From: Opisthocomus hoazin
Taxonomy: Eukaryota > Chordata > Aves > Opisthocomiformes > Opisthocomidae
Assembly (NCBI RefSeq): GCF_030867145.1
Contig: NC_134418.1
Span: forward strand, 54,225,682 to 54,289,681
Length of the DNA: 64,000 bases
Direction of reading: 5' to 3'
The notes under the pieces: model-generated
What the model was told of the DNA's origin: nothing
What the model saw: only the letters and a program-made list of their open reading frames with translations
The model's database searches: none
Part shown: one piece after another, positions 14,501 through 28,500 of the stretch
Numbering within the stretch: the stretch's first letter is position 1
Layout of the letters: each line of letters opens with the position of its first letter
Translations under genes and position numbers: made by a program

Positions 14501-16542
14501 GTTAAAAGCCTGCAATTATTAGGTAATAGTTGTAAAGTGGCAGCACCTAAGTAAATGCAGCTTATGTAAGACTCTATACATACAGATATATATACCAGGA
14601 GCAGATCTTGGCAAACATAGTATGGTTCCTGTTAGGAAAAGAGGGCAGAAAGGAAGCAAATACAGAAAAGAGAACAACTTGACTAAGATCTCCAAGGCCC
14701 TCAGCAGTGGAGCCATGAAGAGATGCTAGCAGTGCCAAATCCCAATATAGCACCCTACTTCTCCAGAACAATGTTCACCAGAGCTCACATTTTGTTATGG
14801 ACAAGTGGCATGGCCCTAAATTAAATAACAGTGGAGAGCAAAGCACTGATTGTCCTATTAACTGAGTATCTGTGCAAGGCTACTAAACAGGAGGAAGGAG
14901 ATATGCATCGGACTCTGATGAATGAAACACAAAAAGATACAAGCACAATCACATGCTTATTGCTGTAAAGAGTTGAACTCTGTAATTATCATCTATGGGG
15001 AAGTGTCTCAAAGAGAAAACAAGAAAGGAAATTGCAATGTGTCTATTTATTTCCATAGCTACTGTATGACTGAGAACCACTCAGCAGCCTCTGCTATTTG
15101 TAGGAGGGTTTCCCAATAAAACATACCAAAGGTGCAGGAAAAGGGCTTGTGTATTGTTTTCTCAATACACAGCAACAGCCTGACAGGTAGAGTTCCCCAC
15201 CCCGTAAAGAAGAGGGTGTAAAAACATGCTTTCCTTAGAGACAGTGGGGCAAAAATCACAAAGCCAGGCGCAGGGCAAGGAAAGAGAAGACACACACATG
15301 ATTAGTGATACAGGAGGAAGCTGAGATTACTGTCAATATCTGCTTCACCACTGCAGGGACAAAGAGAGGTGACATGCTAGAACAAGCAGACTGGCAAGTG
15401 CCTGGCCTGCCAGGTATGATCATGACCCTGATGCTGTCCGTTTCCTAGGTCTGCTAACCGTGGGGGCTCAGGGTACACCAAACACCTGTGGTTTAAGAGT
15501 CTGCTGTTCCCATTAATGACTCTTGTATTATCACACAGTCCTTAGTAACGGAATGCCACAGCAGTCCAAACTTACCAGTCTCTCCACCCTCTCGCTCAGG
15601 TCTCTAAACCTTCCTGAGGACTGTCTGGACAAGTCATTATTGTATCGGATGTTGGTGATTTTTACATTGCCACTGTAATAGAACAGCTTCTGATCTGTAA
15701 GAGAAAGAAGAGGAACAGGCAATACTCAAAGTACCAAGATGAATGACCTTTAGAGAAACACCTGGGGCTGACTGATACCCAGACATCTAGGGAGTAGATG
15801 AGCCTGTACCCAACCCATTCAAACACAGCTTCCAAAATCCAGGGGCCCAGGAGCAAGAACTCAGTTGAATTAGGTGATCTAAGCCAAGCAGTAACAAAAA
15901 GTCCAGTTTCCCCAACAGTTACATTTGTGGCCAGCCAACAGCACTTTGTGCTCACACAGGATCCCAAACGTCATCTTGCTGGTCAGTTACCTTCCTTCCT
16001 GGTCTGTATGCCCACTCAACACCAAGCCCTGGCAGGTGGCTGTTGGTGATCGGGCCAAGGGAACAGAGAAGCACAACAGGTAGAGACAAGCGGAAGGCTC
16101 TGTTTGTCACTCACGTACGGGAGACCGGAAGACTTGTGTGTTGACGTCATCACAGAAGTAGATCATGAGGAAGATGTGAAAGGAGTGAAAGCCAACAGAG
16201 ACCGCAGCCCTAAACCACCCTGCACAGCAGGAAATGTTCCTAAGAGATCTGCAAAAATGCTAAATGAGGAAGCAAAGAGAGCTCTAGGGAAGCTGGTGGG
16301 TTTTCCCCAAATGAGCTTTAGACACACTGATGAAAAGCAAACTCTCATCATTGTGTGGCACAACAAGCACAAAGGAAATGCACTAAACATAGGAACCCTG
16401 ATATGTAGTGTAAAACTTACCATACGCCAGAAAATAAACTAGGAGACCAATGGTGATAGCCGCTGCTGCAGCTGTTCCAATAACAATTAGAGCAATTTTC
16501 CAGGGCTCAAGATGTCTTGCTTTTATGGCTGGCTGATGAATT
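2462..16542 (-). CDS. TMPRSS11D: Gene B: partial TMPRSS11-family protease, TMPRSS11D-like (three exons visible)
   Basis: Three exons joining in frame give 309 nt of coding sequence: 16542-16421, 15694-15576 and 2529-2462. They encode a short cytoplasmic segment, a membrane anchor and the first half of a SEA domain, with exon sizes and phases matching gene A. The membrane exon needs two bases from an earlier exon, so the start codon lies upstream and was not found. Exons for the rest of the SEA and peptidase domains are not seen in 1-2461 and should lie beyond the left edge. Transcription is on the minus strand, downstream of gene A. SEA wording and position in the cluster suggest TMPRSS11D, but TMPRSS11F is also possible. 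Nothing here shows whether the gene has an intact peptidase domain. Confidence 0.82.
2530..15575. other. 13-kb intron of gene B
   Basis: Lies between two exons that are only about 0.4 kb apart in gene A. It holds no recognisable exon, RNA gene or intact mobile element. A CCA-rich tract (about 3943-3972), a T-rich run and a run of 12 G (4029-4040) are the only clear simple repeats. Overlapping frames near 11350-12060 look like chance. Confidence 0.6.
4009..4041. repeat. Low-complexity T-rich / 12-G tract
   Basis: A T-rich run followed by 12 consecutive G, next to a CCA-rich stretch ending about 3972. Likely a length-variable simple repeat. Confidence 0.8.
15576..15694 (-). CDS. TMPRSS11D: Gene B first SEA exon
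   Basis: 119 nt starting with DQKLFYY and containing [10 protein letters not shown] and LSERVERL. Acceptor TTACAG|ATCAG, donor CTG|GTAAGT at phase 0. It is homologous to gene A exon 2 (Asp-Gln start, aromatic pair, ITN motif). Confidence 0.87.
16421..16542 (-). CDS. TMPRSS11D: Gene B membrane-anchor exon
   Basis: Reads one base, then 40 codons, then one base. A basic segment with KARHLEPWK precedes a hydrophobic run with five consecutive Ala, ending LLVYFLAY. Acceptor TCACCCAG|AATTC, donor TATG|GTAAGT. The EPWK motif, the aromatic-rich end of the anchor and the phase equal those of gene A exon 1. Confidence 0.85.
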
Positions 16543-19500
16543 CTGGGTGAAAATAAGAACAAAGGGAGAACATTAATAAGAGATCCTTTCAGCTGATTCT
16601 TCCCAGCAGTATTGACTTCTCACCCAACATCACTGAAAATGAAACCATGACTCAAGAGTATTTTGAAACAGATGTTGGGACATGCCAGAAGTCACAGAAC
16701 ACAGACAGGGTTTGAAGGTTTGTGGGTTTTTTTGTTATTAGGGACAAATCAAATAGGAGTCCCACTAAGCACTTTCTTATGTGACCACCGACTGGAAATT
16801 TGCAAGAATAAAACTTATTTTTCAGCTAGGTGAACTTTCATACAGCAATGTAGGGCAGCTTTCAATTGGTTAAACAAATCATTTACCACAGACGCACTGG
16901 TACCTTTGCTTCCAAAATCACTTTATGCAATAAAATTGGTAAAAGACATCCCATGCTTCGTATAGTACATATCTATTCATTATCCAGGATGCTGAGTCCA
17001 TTTCAGCCTGCAAAGCAGGGCTGGACAAAAAAGAGAAAGAGATTTCAGAGGGCCAGCCTGTGCTTTGTGTTTTACTCAGACTAAATCTAAAAGCAAAAGG
17101 CAAGCACTGCTTTAAGCAGTATTTGCTGAAGTGATGGAATGACAGGGAAGGGCAAGCACACGTGAGCAGACTAGGGAACATAGGTAGGAAGCCTTGCCAG
17201 ACACTTCTCTCTGCCGTGCTCTTAATTGCACGGGTGCTAATCCAAATTAACTCAACAAAAGTCACAGTCAGTAGGTCAATATTATAGTTAGACAAAAAAC
17301 TGCCTGAAAAAGATTGTTTACAGCAAATTTTGCCTTTGGCTACAAACTCAAAGACATATGAAGATACTTAAGGCTGTTTTTCTATTATGTTATCAGTCGT
17401 TACAAAATACAGAACAGGAAGACACAATTTTTGGCAGAGTCCTTCATTCTAGAGCCAGCTACCTCACTCATACAAACATGCGCACCTTCAGGTTAAGGTA
17501 CAGCCTTCCCCAGGAAAGCAGGCTGCAGGGGTCCTCTCCTGAGGGTATGAGGCATCTCAGTGAGTTCCCACATTCACTACAAGGTACATATAGCTCATTC
17601 CCGGAACACTTACCTCATGAGCCATAAGTTTAAATACTTCAAAATAAGTTGCATGCAGGAATGAGACAGCAAGCACACTGTGCACTGTACATAAATATCA
17701 AAGCAGGTTCTGATATTTCATTCTAATTTCATTGTAAAGCATTACAATTACAGCCTTACTACTTCAGTCTGGAAAATAACTGACTCAGGCTAAATATTGT
17801 GATTCGTTTGTCACTCATATCTGTTCTGACTTTTCCTGGATCTCCTAGCTAGTGTTTCCTTCACTGCTGCTATCCTCTAAAAACAGCTATTAATTAATCT
17901 CTCATCTCATCTGGTTTGCTTCAAAATGCCTCCATGAATCCATAGCAAAGAAAGAAAAAAAAAAAGGACAGAAATCAAACAGTCCTGTGAAGAGCATGGA
18001 GATGAGCAGCTCCAAAGTTGTTTCTTAGACTACTGTATGGAAGTTGCCTTAAAACTTTAACTGGAGAAATAAAAAAAAACGCAGGTATAAATAGTCAAGA
18101 CTCTACCTCATTAAGAAGAGCATTTCAAAGTAGTAGCTCTTAGGCGAGTTCAGCTTTAACTTGTCATATGGGTTTGTTGGGGGTCTTTTTCTGCCACTCC
18201 AGCTTATAGGCCTTTGCATGATTTATATGATTTGCAAATGTTTATAATATGTTTGAAGGGAGACCAAGTTAAAAGAAAAGCCAACAAAACAAACAAACCC
18301 CCCACATTTAACTTAACACAAGCTACTCATGTTCATTCTTGTGGACACTCTCATTTAAAAAGCAGTTGTCTTGGTTAAGCTGCACAGAAGGAAAAACACT
18401 CAGAAGGTCTTTCAGCTATAATGATCCTGGCATAGCCCCAAACCAAAATGCTGGGTTTGAGAAGCCCTTTTGAAAGGCTGAATGCCACTCTACACCGCAG
18501 CAGGTGAGCATGAAGAAATTACTGCCTATCATATCAGTGGAAGAGCGGTTTCAAACCAGAAGTAACATGGCTGGGACACAATTAATATTGAGTACTATAT
18601 AATTTTAATCCTTTTCAGCATTCTTTCATACACAGTATAACATTTTTTATAACTCTTATTCTTCATTTCTTCCCTTTCAAGCTCCATGTTATCATTTAGC
18701 AAACAGAAACCCCAGTCCATAACTGTTACTCACACGTGTAATTTTACTCAGACAAATGACTTGCACTTAATTCATGAAACCTGTTTGAGAGCATCATTTC
18801 ATAGAGGTGCAGAGGGGACTTAGCATCAGCTTCTAAACTGAATTTTCTCATACAAGAAGCTGTTTGATAAATACTTCTTAAAATGTCACTTAATAGAGGG
18901 GGGCCTGTTTTGGCTTTTGGGTCTTTTTTAAATCTTTTTTTTCTCTGAATAAACTGCCTCCCTTCCTTTTAAATAACAACATGAAACCACTGTTAAGGTT
19001 TACTCTCCACTCCTAACAAAAATTGGTTTTAAAAAAAAAAGGTGTTTTTGAGTAAAATATCCTTGGCTAGGCTGTACCATCCAGATACTTCCCCATTTGA
19101 ATAGAAGTGCAGACTGAGCACACTAGGCAGATTTCAAATCCAAGTTTTCAAAGATATCTGAGAGACAAGAACACAAAGATTGCTAGGCTGATACTTTTCC
19201 ATTCCCATTAACTTTGAGCTTTATTGCTGCCTGGCTCCATCTCCTGAGGTTCATACCTCAAAGATCAATTATTTCATCTGACAACATGTCCCGTTGTGAA
19301 AAGTTGGACAGTACTTACAGGGATTCAATACACAGAAGAGAAGTAACTATCCTAGAACTGAAATGGCTTCGATCCACATCCACCCATCAAAGCTTGAATA
19401 CTCTGCAGAGAGCTGATAAAAATTCAACAGTGGGAATTTGTTTTCTCAGATCAAGACTCAAGCAGTCCCTGATAACACCTTGGGAACTATCTGCTCAGCA

Positions 19501-22500
19501 GAGAGGAAACAGGGAACATAACCTAGAAATGCACAGCAGGATTAAAAACACCCAGCTGAGAAGGTCACTGAAATCCTCCAGACCAGAAACGGAGATTTTA
19601 AGACTAAACCAAATACCAGCTGAAAGCCTCCCACTGACTTCAGTGGGCTTTCTTGGGGACCCTTCTGGCTGCAGCCTACATCATCCTCCCCTCTACCCCA
19701 CAGACCCTGCTCTTTCCCAGACAGCCATGCCTGTGCAGTAATCTTAAATACACTGCAGTCAGGGACTGGATTTCATCTCTCGGCAAAAAACTGCCAAGTC
19801 CCAGATTAAGATTTGTCTGAGTAGGAAAAGTGAAATATTTGCTGACAAAGAGAAACAACAAAAACTGACCTAATATTGCCCACACTGACATAGAAATTTT
19901 ACTTGATTGTCCTCTCTTTCTTTCCTAGTAATTCCTAACACTATCTTGGCTCTTTCAACTAGCATTCAGCTGACATGTTCCTAGAAATACCCACTGAGAC
20001 CTCTCCTGAGTGGTGGTAGGTGATTTGGAGCCCTGCGTTCTGTACTTGGGCTCCCCCCCAACATAAGCACAAAGAAGCCCCCTAAGAACCCTTTCGTCAA
20101 CAAGGAGCTCACATCAATAAACAGAGAGCCAGAGGGGTCCCTCCTCTTACGCATTTTACAAGGCAGGCATAAGAAAGACACAGCTAATTATGTCTGTTGA
20201 CTTTTAGTAATTGAGGAGTATCAGGGGGAGTGAAAAATCCGAAAGAAAGATTTAAAATCTTACCTAATATCCTAACGTGTTTTTTTAAGTGTGCCATTCA
20301 ATCAACACATCATAAACATCGCAGTAAGTAAATCATGCATGCACTTGCCTCACTGCAGCCTAAAACTTTTACTTTACAAAAGAAATAAGTGTCTTGTAAC
20401 TATTAGAATTTACATTCGCTTCCTGCAAAGAAGCAGAATTAAAACTGCCTTCTACAAGTCAAACCACCTGCTTTGGAGGAAAGCCTCAAAATTCTTCCTC
20501 ATCAGGAAGAAAGCACGCTCTGACACCTGTGGGAGCCCTCCATTATCTGCAGTGAGCTTCATATCAGAGACAGTGTCTAGCTAAGTCAGCATGCACCATG
20601 AAAGAGAACACAGGCTCTGCTTTGCCATGCATGCACTGACAGTGTCTGCTCAAGGAAGGTGCTGACGGGACAGCCTGACAGCCAAACCCAAAACAGTCAC
20701 CTAGAGATGATCTCTTGTGGGCTATTAAATGTCCTTTGTTTTTAGTTCTGTAAGAGAGGCATGCTTAGACAGACAAATTTTCTCCACAATTTGAGAACAT
20801 GTGTGGTACTTCTCTCCTATTAAGGTGCTTTGAGAAAAAAAAAAAGATAAAAAACACTGTATCAGCCTTAGCAATAATTGTAATATATTAATACACACGT
20901 AATAGGACCGTGATGGTGTTTTAATCTGTTTACTGGTACATGAAATGTCACGGTAAAACAACTATACTTACATCACTCCTGAAGAGTTCTGCAAGTCTGA
21001 TACAACAGACCAGCCCTTCTGCCTTCATGATAGTTTGTCTGCATCTGTGACAGCTCTTATCCACTAAGAATTTGACCCAAAGTATCCAGCTTTTCATCTA
21101 GTTTGGAAGCTTACGTTTCTGGCTGAATAATAAGTTTTTCTGTGTTTTGTACTTTATATATAATAAACAGTTGTTAGGCCAGGTAGATAAACAGTGAGAT
21201 GCTGTAAGCTAGCAATGTATTTTCACTGAACAAAGACTGAAAAATTTCTTCATTGGAGAAATACTACTGGAATTAGAGAAGGCTTCTTAGACAAGGTTCA
21301 GCTGAGACTTTGAAACCCCAGGCAGTTCTCCAGCGGCAGAGAAAGCAGACAATTCCAGTTCAGTTCTGTGTTAAATCTGTCCCCTTGTTATCACCAAATC
21401 TGTCCACAGACCACATGAATTTTTCAGATGGTCTTGTATCAGAAGCATGTCAAATTAAGCCATCCCAAGCTTTGTGTTAGCTCAGCTTCATTCAGAATGA
21501 AGATCTCTGTGTAATCAAAAATACAGACATGGAAGGAGTATGTGATGGAAGCAGAATGACTTGATTTTAAAAGCTTATGCTGACCCAAAATGCCCGATCA
21601 TAAAAATGCCTGTGAAAAAATTAATAAATTGAGGCACTTCTGCAACACCCTCAACCGGAACAGTAGAGGCCAGAAAAGCTGCTGGCTTTACACTGGGGCT
21701 TGCCCAGTTGATGAAGACAACTAGATTTTAAGGCTCAAGAGGAGGTCCTTTCTCATTCTGGTATTCCTGTCGAAAATGTTCAGAAACTGAGTGAATGTGG
21801 CAAGGAAACACAAACGGTACCAATTCCATGTGAGTCAAATCAGGTGTGACGTGTACCGGAATCAAATGTATTTCACTAGGGTTCCCTGGAACCCAAATCT
21901 GCTCTGGGGCAAACTGAGCAGAATAGGTTTCTGTTTGGTATCGTGCAGGAACAACATCTGCCTCCTGCAATAATCAAGGTTAACTCCCACTAGTGCCAAT
22001 GGGACATGAGTATCCTTGCCCCAGGGCTGGTATCTATTTCCTGCTACACCTCAGCACTCTGTAATTTACAGTCATTTTGCCCACCTACTGCATGACAAAT
22101 TGGAGCAAGTGGCACTGCATTTCCACCTACATATTCACTTTTAGACTGCCATAGACACCACCAGCTGCTCTGTACCTCACCCTGCCAGGGCACAAGATCT
22201 CCACAAGGAAGCTGGGGGTAGGACACTGCGTTTGCTCCCCAGGCTGCAGGACACAGCAAGGCTATCTACTCCACCCAGTTTTCTTTAGCAGCATTGCTTC
22301 CTGGAGGATTTTATGGAGCACACATTCCAACATAGCTTGAAATGTTGTGAAAAGAGGCATCCTGGAACTGGATAAAGCTATTACTTAAGCACCGCTCTTA
22401 TAAGAGACTAAGGCACAGCATGATGAGCTCTAATAGCAAGGCTTACGGCTCCACACTCAGATCTATGTCCCTGCCCAGCAAAGAACTCTGGACATTTAAC

Positions 22501-25500
22501 AGGCTACACAGGGCCTTTGATGAAGACCAGGCAGTTTCCATCCCTTTCCAAATGTGTAAATATTTAATCATCCAACACAGATTCCCCCTAACGTACTTTA
22601 GATCTTATAATCATCTAAACAACTATTTAAACAACTCAATCCCTTCCTAACTAGGAGGCAACAAAACTGGAGTCAGATGTTGTTTAACTACCCTCTAGTA
22701 CACTGTTATTAACATTATTTACACCACTTTTGATATCAACAAGACATGGCAACTAAATTTACATCTGACTAGAAAAAGGAATGGCTTTTGAATTCTGCTA
22801 GATAGAGAACTCTCACTTAGTTTCCCCTCTTTATGTAACACGCACAAACTGGTATTCAGAACTGATGGGGATTTCTTCCTCACCTGACATTTACAGCAGC
22901 ATAGCTTTTAAGGTATGGACATTAAACAGGGCAGAGGATCTTTGGGCATTGAGCTGGGTACCACTAAGGAGCACAGAGCCAAAAGCTGAATTCAGTCTTC
23001 TTCCGGCAAAGTCAACACTGTATTATGAGGACAATACCATTCAGTCAAAATGAGAAAAACACTTCAGTGGGCATAAAGAATAAGTTTTGTCAATTCAGAA
23101 ACAATGTTTCTATATCAGGATGTCCAGAAATTACTAGAAAAACCCAATTTTTAAAAATACTGAGGATGGAAAAAATAAGTAGTATCATGCAATCATCCAC
23201 AGCCATTTACCGAAAGCAAGGGCAGAGAGGAGGCTACTATTGTAGTCTCCAGCAATCACACACAAAAATTCAGCCATCCAGCCACATCATTAGAGTGTTT
23301 AAAAGAAAAAAAAAAAACAACCTAAAAAACTACATTTCAGATTCTTTTGGATTCTGTTTCTGAGGTCATACTTTTAAGCTTCGTCAACTGAGGCAACAAC
23401 AAAAAACAAACTCCAGGGAAACTCAGCGTCTCCTATTGCCACATGAATCCAGGAGCCAAAGTATTAAACAGAAAACAACAAATTCCAAGAGGCTTTCTGT
23501 ACATTTATGAACAGATCCCTGCTCTGACCTAAGAGAGCATAGTGGAGTGTCGCACCTGGAAGACTTATTTTCGTAAAATTACTCTGAACTTTCCAGCACT
23601 GTCTTAAATATCGTTACAGTAAAACAAAACTAAGGATATCCAGCATCTCTGGCTGCACCAAATACTTTCAGACTCAAAACACCCTGTCATTACTCCCTAG
23701 AAATCATGGCTTCTTCCTTAAAAGTACTAGGGTCAAACTGGAACGATGAACACCTATGGTATTCTCCTTTTTCAGTTGTGCTGCCAATACTGATTTAACT
23801 GGGACCTTTTGCAGGGTTTGGGGGAAATAATATTGCAACTAGAGCTGACCAAAACCCATGGTTTCCCAACTTCGTGTTATTAACATTTGATTTTGACACA
23901 AAAGAGCTTCCTGGATTCTGCGCTGCTGCAATAAAAGCCTGCTGGGTGCAGGATAAGACAATCACAAGGAATAAATACAATCTTCCTGAACAGAAAGCAA
24001 ATCTTTATGCTTCTGGCAATGCTAGGGAAGGATTTCCCTCTGCATTTCTCACTCCAGTCATGTGTTATTCTTTTCATCCAGACTACAACCTCCAAAACTT
24101 CCCCTTCAGCCTGCAACTTACTGTTTAGCTTCCACTCCATCTATTGCCCCTTATTGGGCTGCACATTTCAGGTAGATCCATGATGTACCCTAGGTCTAAA
24201 AGGATGAAAGGGGCAGAGATGGAGCAATGAGGTCCAAGGTCAGGCAAGAGAACAAACAGATTCCTTTTCTCGATCTATATATGTCCTTGAAGTCCTAAAA
24301 CTCTCCCATAGGCAATATCCTTTACCACCACTGCACCTCGAAATCAGACTTGCCGAGTTAAAACACGCCACCTACTTTTGAAGATCCCATGGTAGGTCCC
24401 GGTAGGTCTGGTAGCCTTTCTGACCGCCAACCAAGGCTTGACTAAAGTCTGGACTGTGTAGCGAATGCTGCTGAAAAACGCAGGAGTCGCATTGACTGGT
24501 GTGACGGGAAGGGAAAGGTGTTGAATGAAGATCCTTCATTGAGGCACAGCTGGCGCAACACCCAGCACCCTGTGGGTTATTGCAAAACGAGGGAGCGAAC
24601 TTCAGAATTAAAACAAACAGAGGTAAGCATGGAGTTGATAAGGAGACTCTAACCTTCAGATCAGCTCCGCATCAAAGAGCTCCCCAGGCAGAGATGGACA
24701 GAGCAGATAAACCAGCCCAGGCAAGAAGACTTGTTCTTCACCACAGCAGAACAGGAAGTGCGTGAGATTTCCCTTTTCCAGCACTCCCTTTCTGTCCAAC
24801 TTGTATTCCTACAGCAGGCCTTGTCCAGAGCAGCAGCACCTTCTACCGTACACTCACTGTAAAACCCACACGGGAGAGGCACCACGCAGTCCACAGCACT
24901 AAGCCACTTGCCTCCAGAGACAGACAACACAAAGGCATATACAGACATAAATGGCTTGGTCAGCCAAGCCTGATCTCCCTCGGTGCTCACTCCTCCACAG
25001 CTGTCCTGGAGTCCCTTGGCATCAGGGACATGACAACTATATGTATCCAGCCTCCTAATTACATGTTAGTCATTTAATGGTTGGCATAACCCCGCCTGTG
25101 GAAAATGCTTACTCTGTGAAAAGGGCCACCAATCTCCTTGGAATTCCCTTCTCCCACCACAAATGTGATTCTTCAGAGCCAGCTGGAAAGGGGAAAAATG
25201 GATATTCTCTAGTGAGAAATTCTGCACTTCCATCTAAAATCCCAAACCAGAAAGGAAAATTCCTAGAAACCAAACTCCTGGTTTCTAGTCTTTGCTGTGC
25301 TTGGAATTGTGCCAAAAAGTTTGAAGCATTTGGTTTTCCAATGAAGTCTCAAGATTTCACTGCCATTTTTATGGGAACACGTATTATCTTATAGAAAGAA
25401 CCTCAGCAACAGAGGGTAAAAAAAAACAGCAAGAGGAAAACTTCACCTAATATACCTAGTCTTTTTCCATCTTTCCGCAAAAATGCCCATTCACAGGCAC

Positions 25501-28500
25501 TTCAGTGCAATTACAGAAGCAAGTGACTGGACAGCCCATTTTTAGGACAGTGGGAAAAGCTGAGCACTGCTGCATGGCTTCTGCTATTTCTCTAACACTG
25601 ATTTCTGCCTTTGATTTGATCAAATAAATTGCTTTTTTTGGCTTCTCCTAGCTCCACGTAGAAAGCGCATTGCTGCAGTTACCTAGGTTACGTGGAGCTT
25701 TACTGACAGAATACACGGTTATCTGTCAAGTACTAATATCATCCCTGGGCATTCCCTTCTCCTTCCCCTCCCAGCCTCATTATTTTGTTTTTCAAAATTA
25801 GTAAAACTCGAAAAGGCTTGTGCGCAAAGGAAATCCCTGCTCCACCCAGAAACACACGCACACCCACAAGAACTCCGGCATTCAATAAAGTGCTGGAGAT
25901 CCATTACAAACCGATTCAATCCAGGAGTCAAAAAAAACACCTTAGAATTCCTTGTTTGTTTTTTTTTTTAATATTGTGATCACAAAACCTGGCATCCTTA
26001 CAAAACATGCTCCTAGAATAGAAAAAGCTTAATTAAGTTTGGGATGTAACGCAAAGAAGCACATAGCAATTTCTGCCCAGAATGCTATGCATAGTGGTTT
26101 GTTCACAGAGATAAAGGTTGGCAACATTGTTAGTGGGTTACTAACATTAATTTCTTCATTAGTATTTAGAAACTACTAATCAAGTGCCCTGAGTACCCAG
26201 GCCAAGCACATTGGGAAAAGGTGGCCCTTGAAGTGTTTATCCTGTAAGATGCACAGAATTTTGCCCAACGTGCCCAGAAGCTCAAAGGACAGCTGTACCC
26301 ACCATGGTCAGGTAAAAAACATATTCCAGGAGGAGTAGGTTTTAGCAAACAGGTAGAGTTTGAGACAAAAGTTACCTGAGATCTTGGGCTCTGCAACAAG
26401 ATTTCACGGAGACGAAGAGCATTGATTAGAAGAATACCAAGTTGCAAAGAGTCTCAGCAGGTAGGGCTAGTGGAAGGGTCTTGGACAACAGATGAATCGA
26501 CTTCTGGTAACTTTCAGATCACACTTACGACAGACCTTCCTGTTGTTACTCCAGAGCATGAACAACAGAGATATTCCAAAAACATTATCTGATTTCCTTA
26601 CAATCGAGATATTTTTTGCAATCTGCCTAATAAAAATAGAAGTAGGTCCCTTTTGTTTTCAAATTAACTGTTAAAATGAACTGTCCTGGAAAACAGTAGA
26701 ATATAAGGAAATACACTTGCCTGTGTCAGATTGTGCAAAATCAATTTACACATACCTATCCCCCACGAACAATGGTACAGACAAGCCAAGAAAAGACAAT
26801 CATTAAGGAACAATTCTCCTCACTATAAATTAGCAAGTTGCAAAGTGCTTGGTAATACAGGATTATTCTGTAAGCTAAGGCAGTTACTAACCTTTGTGGT
26901 TAATACTAGGGAAGCAGTACAGAAACCAGCTGTCAAAGCGTGGGGCGGAAATGTGAGAATGCGGGTACACAGGATTTTGTGAACGAAAGTGTAAAAAGAT
27001 GTAATAATCATTCTCTCCGTTTAACCCTGCAAAGTCAGCCCAGCTGGTCAGACAAACTGCTAGCCTAAGAATGGTAATAATAGGCTACCTTGGTTTATGT
27101 TTGCATACTTACCTATGCTCCCTAACTGTAGAGACGAACACCTTTAGAGACCATTGGCCAGCCCCATAGCAATAACATCTTCGGAATTCACAGGCAAAGA
27201 TGTTTTACATAATTGTCTACCGGTTACTCAACCTGGGCCACAAATTTTAGACCAAAGACAATGGTCAGTCATTACTTTTAAACTGAGAAGTAACTGTTCT
27301 TGCCAGCAATATTTAACAGAAATGATAGAAGCATTGTTAAACAGCATGGTCTTAAACAACCTGAACTAATTAGACCTGCTTTGAGCAGGGGGTTAGACAA
27401 GGTGACCTCTGTACATCTCTCCCCATCTAAATTAGTCTGGATTTTGTGAGCATCTGATAAGACCAAACTGGTACACTGCGATGAAATCCTTCCCTAGGAC
27501 AAGTCCACTCATTTTCCATCAGCACACCTTGACAGCTCAGTTATGGCTTCAGGCCTCGCCCTCCTGAAAAAAATAAGGGCATCTTGCATTTGGCCTTCAA
27601 AATTCAGGGGAAGCTCTAAATGAGCTGTGTTTCTTTATGCTTTTTAACTTCAGCTGTGGACATACCACACAACTCTACGGTTTTGACAAACAAAAGGCCA
27701 CCAGTTTATTATCGCATGCTTTCCTTTGCCACATGAAATTCTAAGCCATGGCTTTTATTAACCGATAAGTAGAAAAACAACTCCAGAAAATCCACTAAAC
27801 GGATAGAGTGATTCTCTAGAACCAATGTCAGGGCTGGGAGAGAAGCCAGGTCCTATATCCTGAGACTTGAAAAGTCACTCAGGGCCAGATTTCATTACAT
27901 GCCCATACAGCTTTGAGATACTGAACGTGCGGAGGCTCTCAGATGCTATAGCAATGGCCTCAAGCTCTGAAGTGTGCTAGATCCTGCCCTGGTTGGTTTC
28001 CAAATAGTCCCTCTTTCGAGGCCCTTATAACAGAAACTGCTACACCCATCTGAGTTGCAGCCAGATAGACAAGCCCAGAATACTGACAACGCCCTTCAAC
28101 AACAGAAGTCCCCCACTGCCTCAGTCATTAAAAAAGAATTCATAGCCCATCGCCCCATTTGAGGCAAAAAGCTAGCACACATGTACCTGTTCTCTGCAGC
28201 TGCTCAGCCAGAGCTGCTACTGGGTACAGTGAAACAGGCCAGCCTGCATTTTCTTCCAGGTGTTGCCTAGCAATCAGACTAACAAGCCGCTCTCTACATC
28301 CACTGCACAAGTCAAGACGCACAGCATCTCCAAAGAGACAGGAGATCGGAAATAAGGCACATTAAGACAAAAATAAAACCTTTACAGGCACAGCTCAAAT
28401 TAAACAAAAGAACAGCAGCCATGTTTCACACATCAGAAGTGACAGAGAGACTTACTGGGAGCACTAACACAGAGCTCCGTGGAAGACAACACACTCAAAA

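Noticed and set aside
19214..19741. Longest non-repeat open frame in the intergenic region (175 codons, plus strand)
   Set aside because: No domain, no methionine codon at its first position, and no splice structure; compatible with chance.
27405..27420. Possible first exon of gene B (minus-strand ATG-TAC-AGA-G followed by GT)
   Set aside because: It spells Met-Tyr-Arg as in relatives, but the phase is wrong (one extra base instead of two) and the donor GTCACC is poor.
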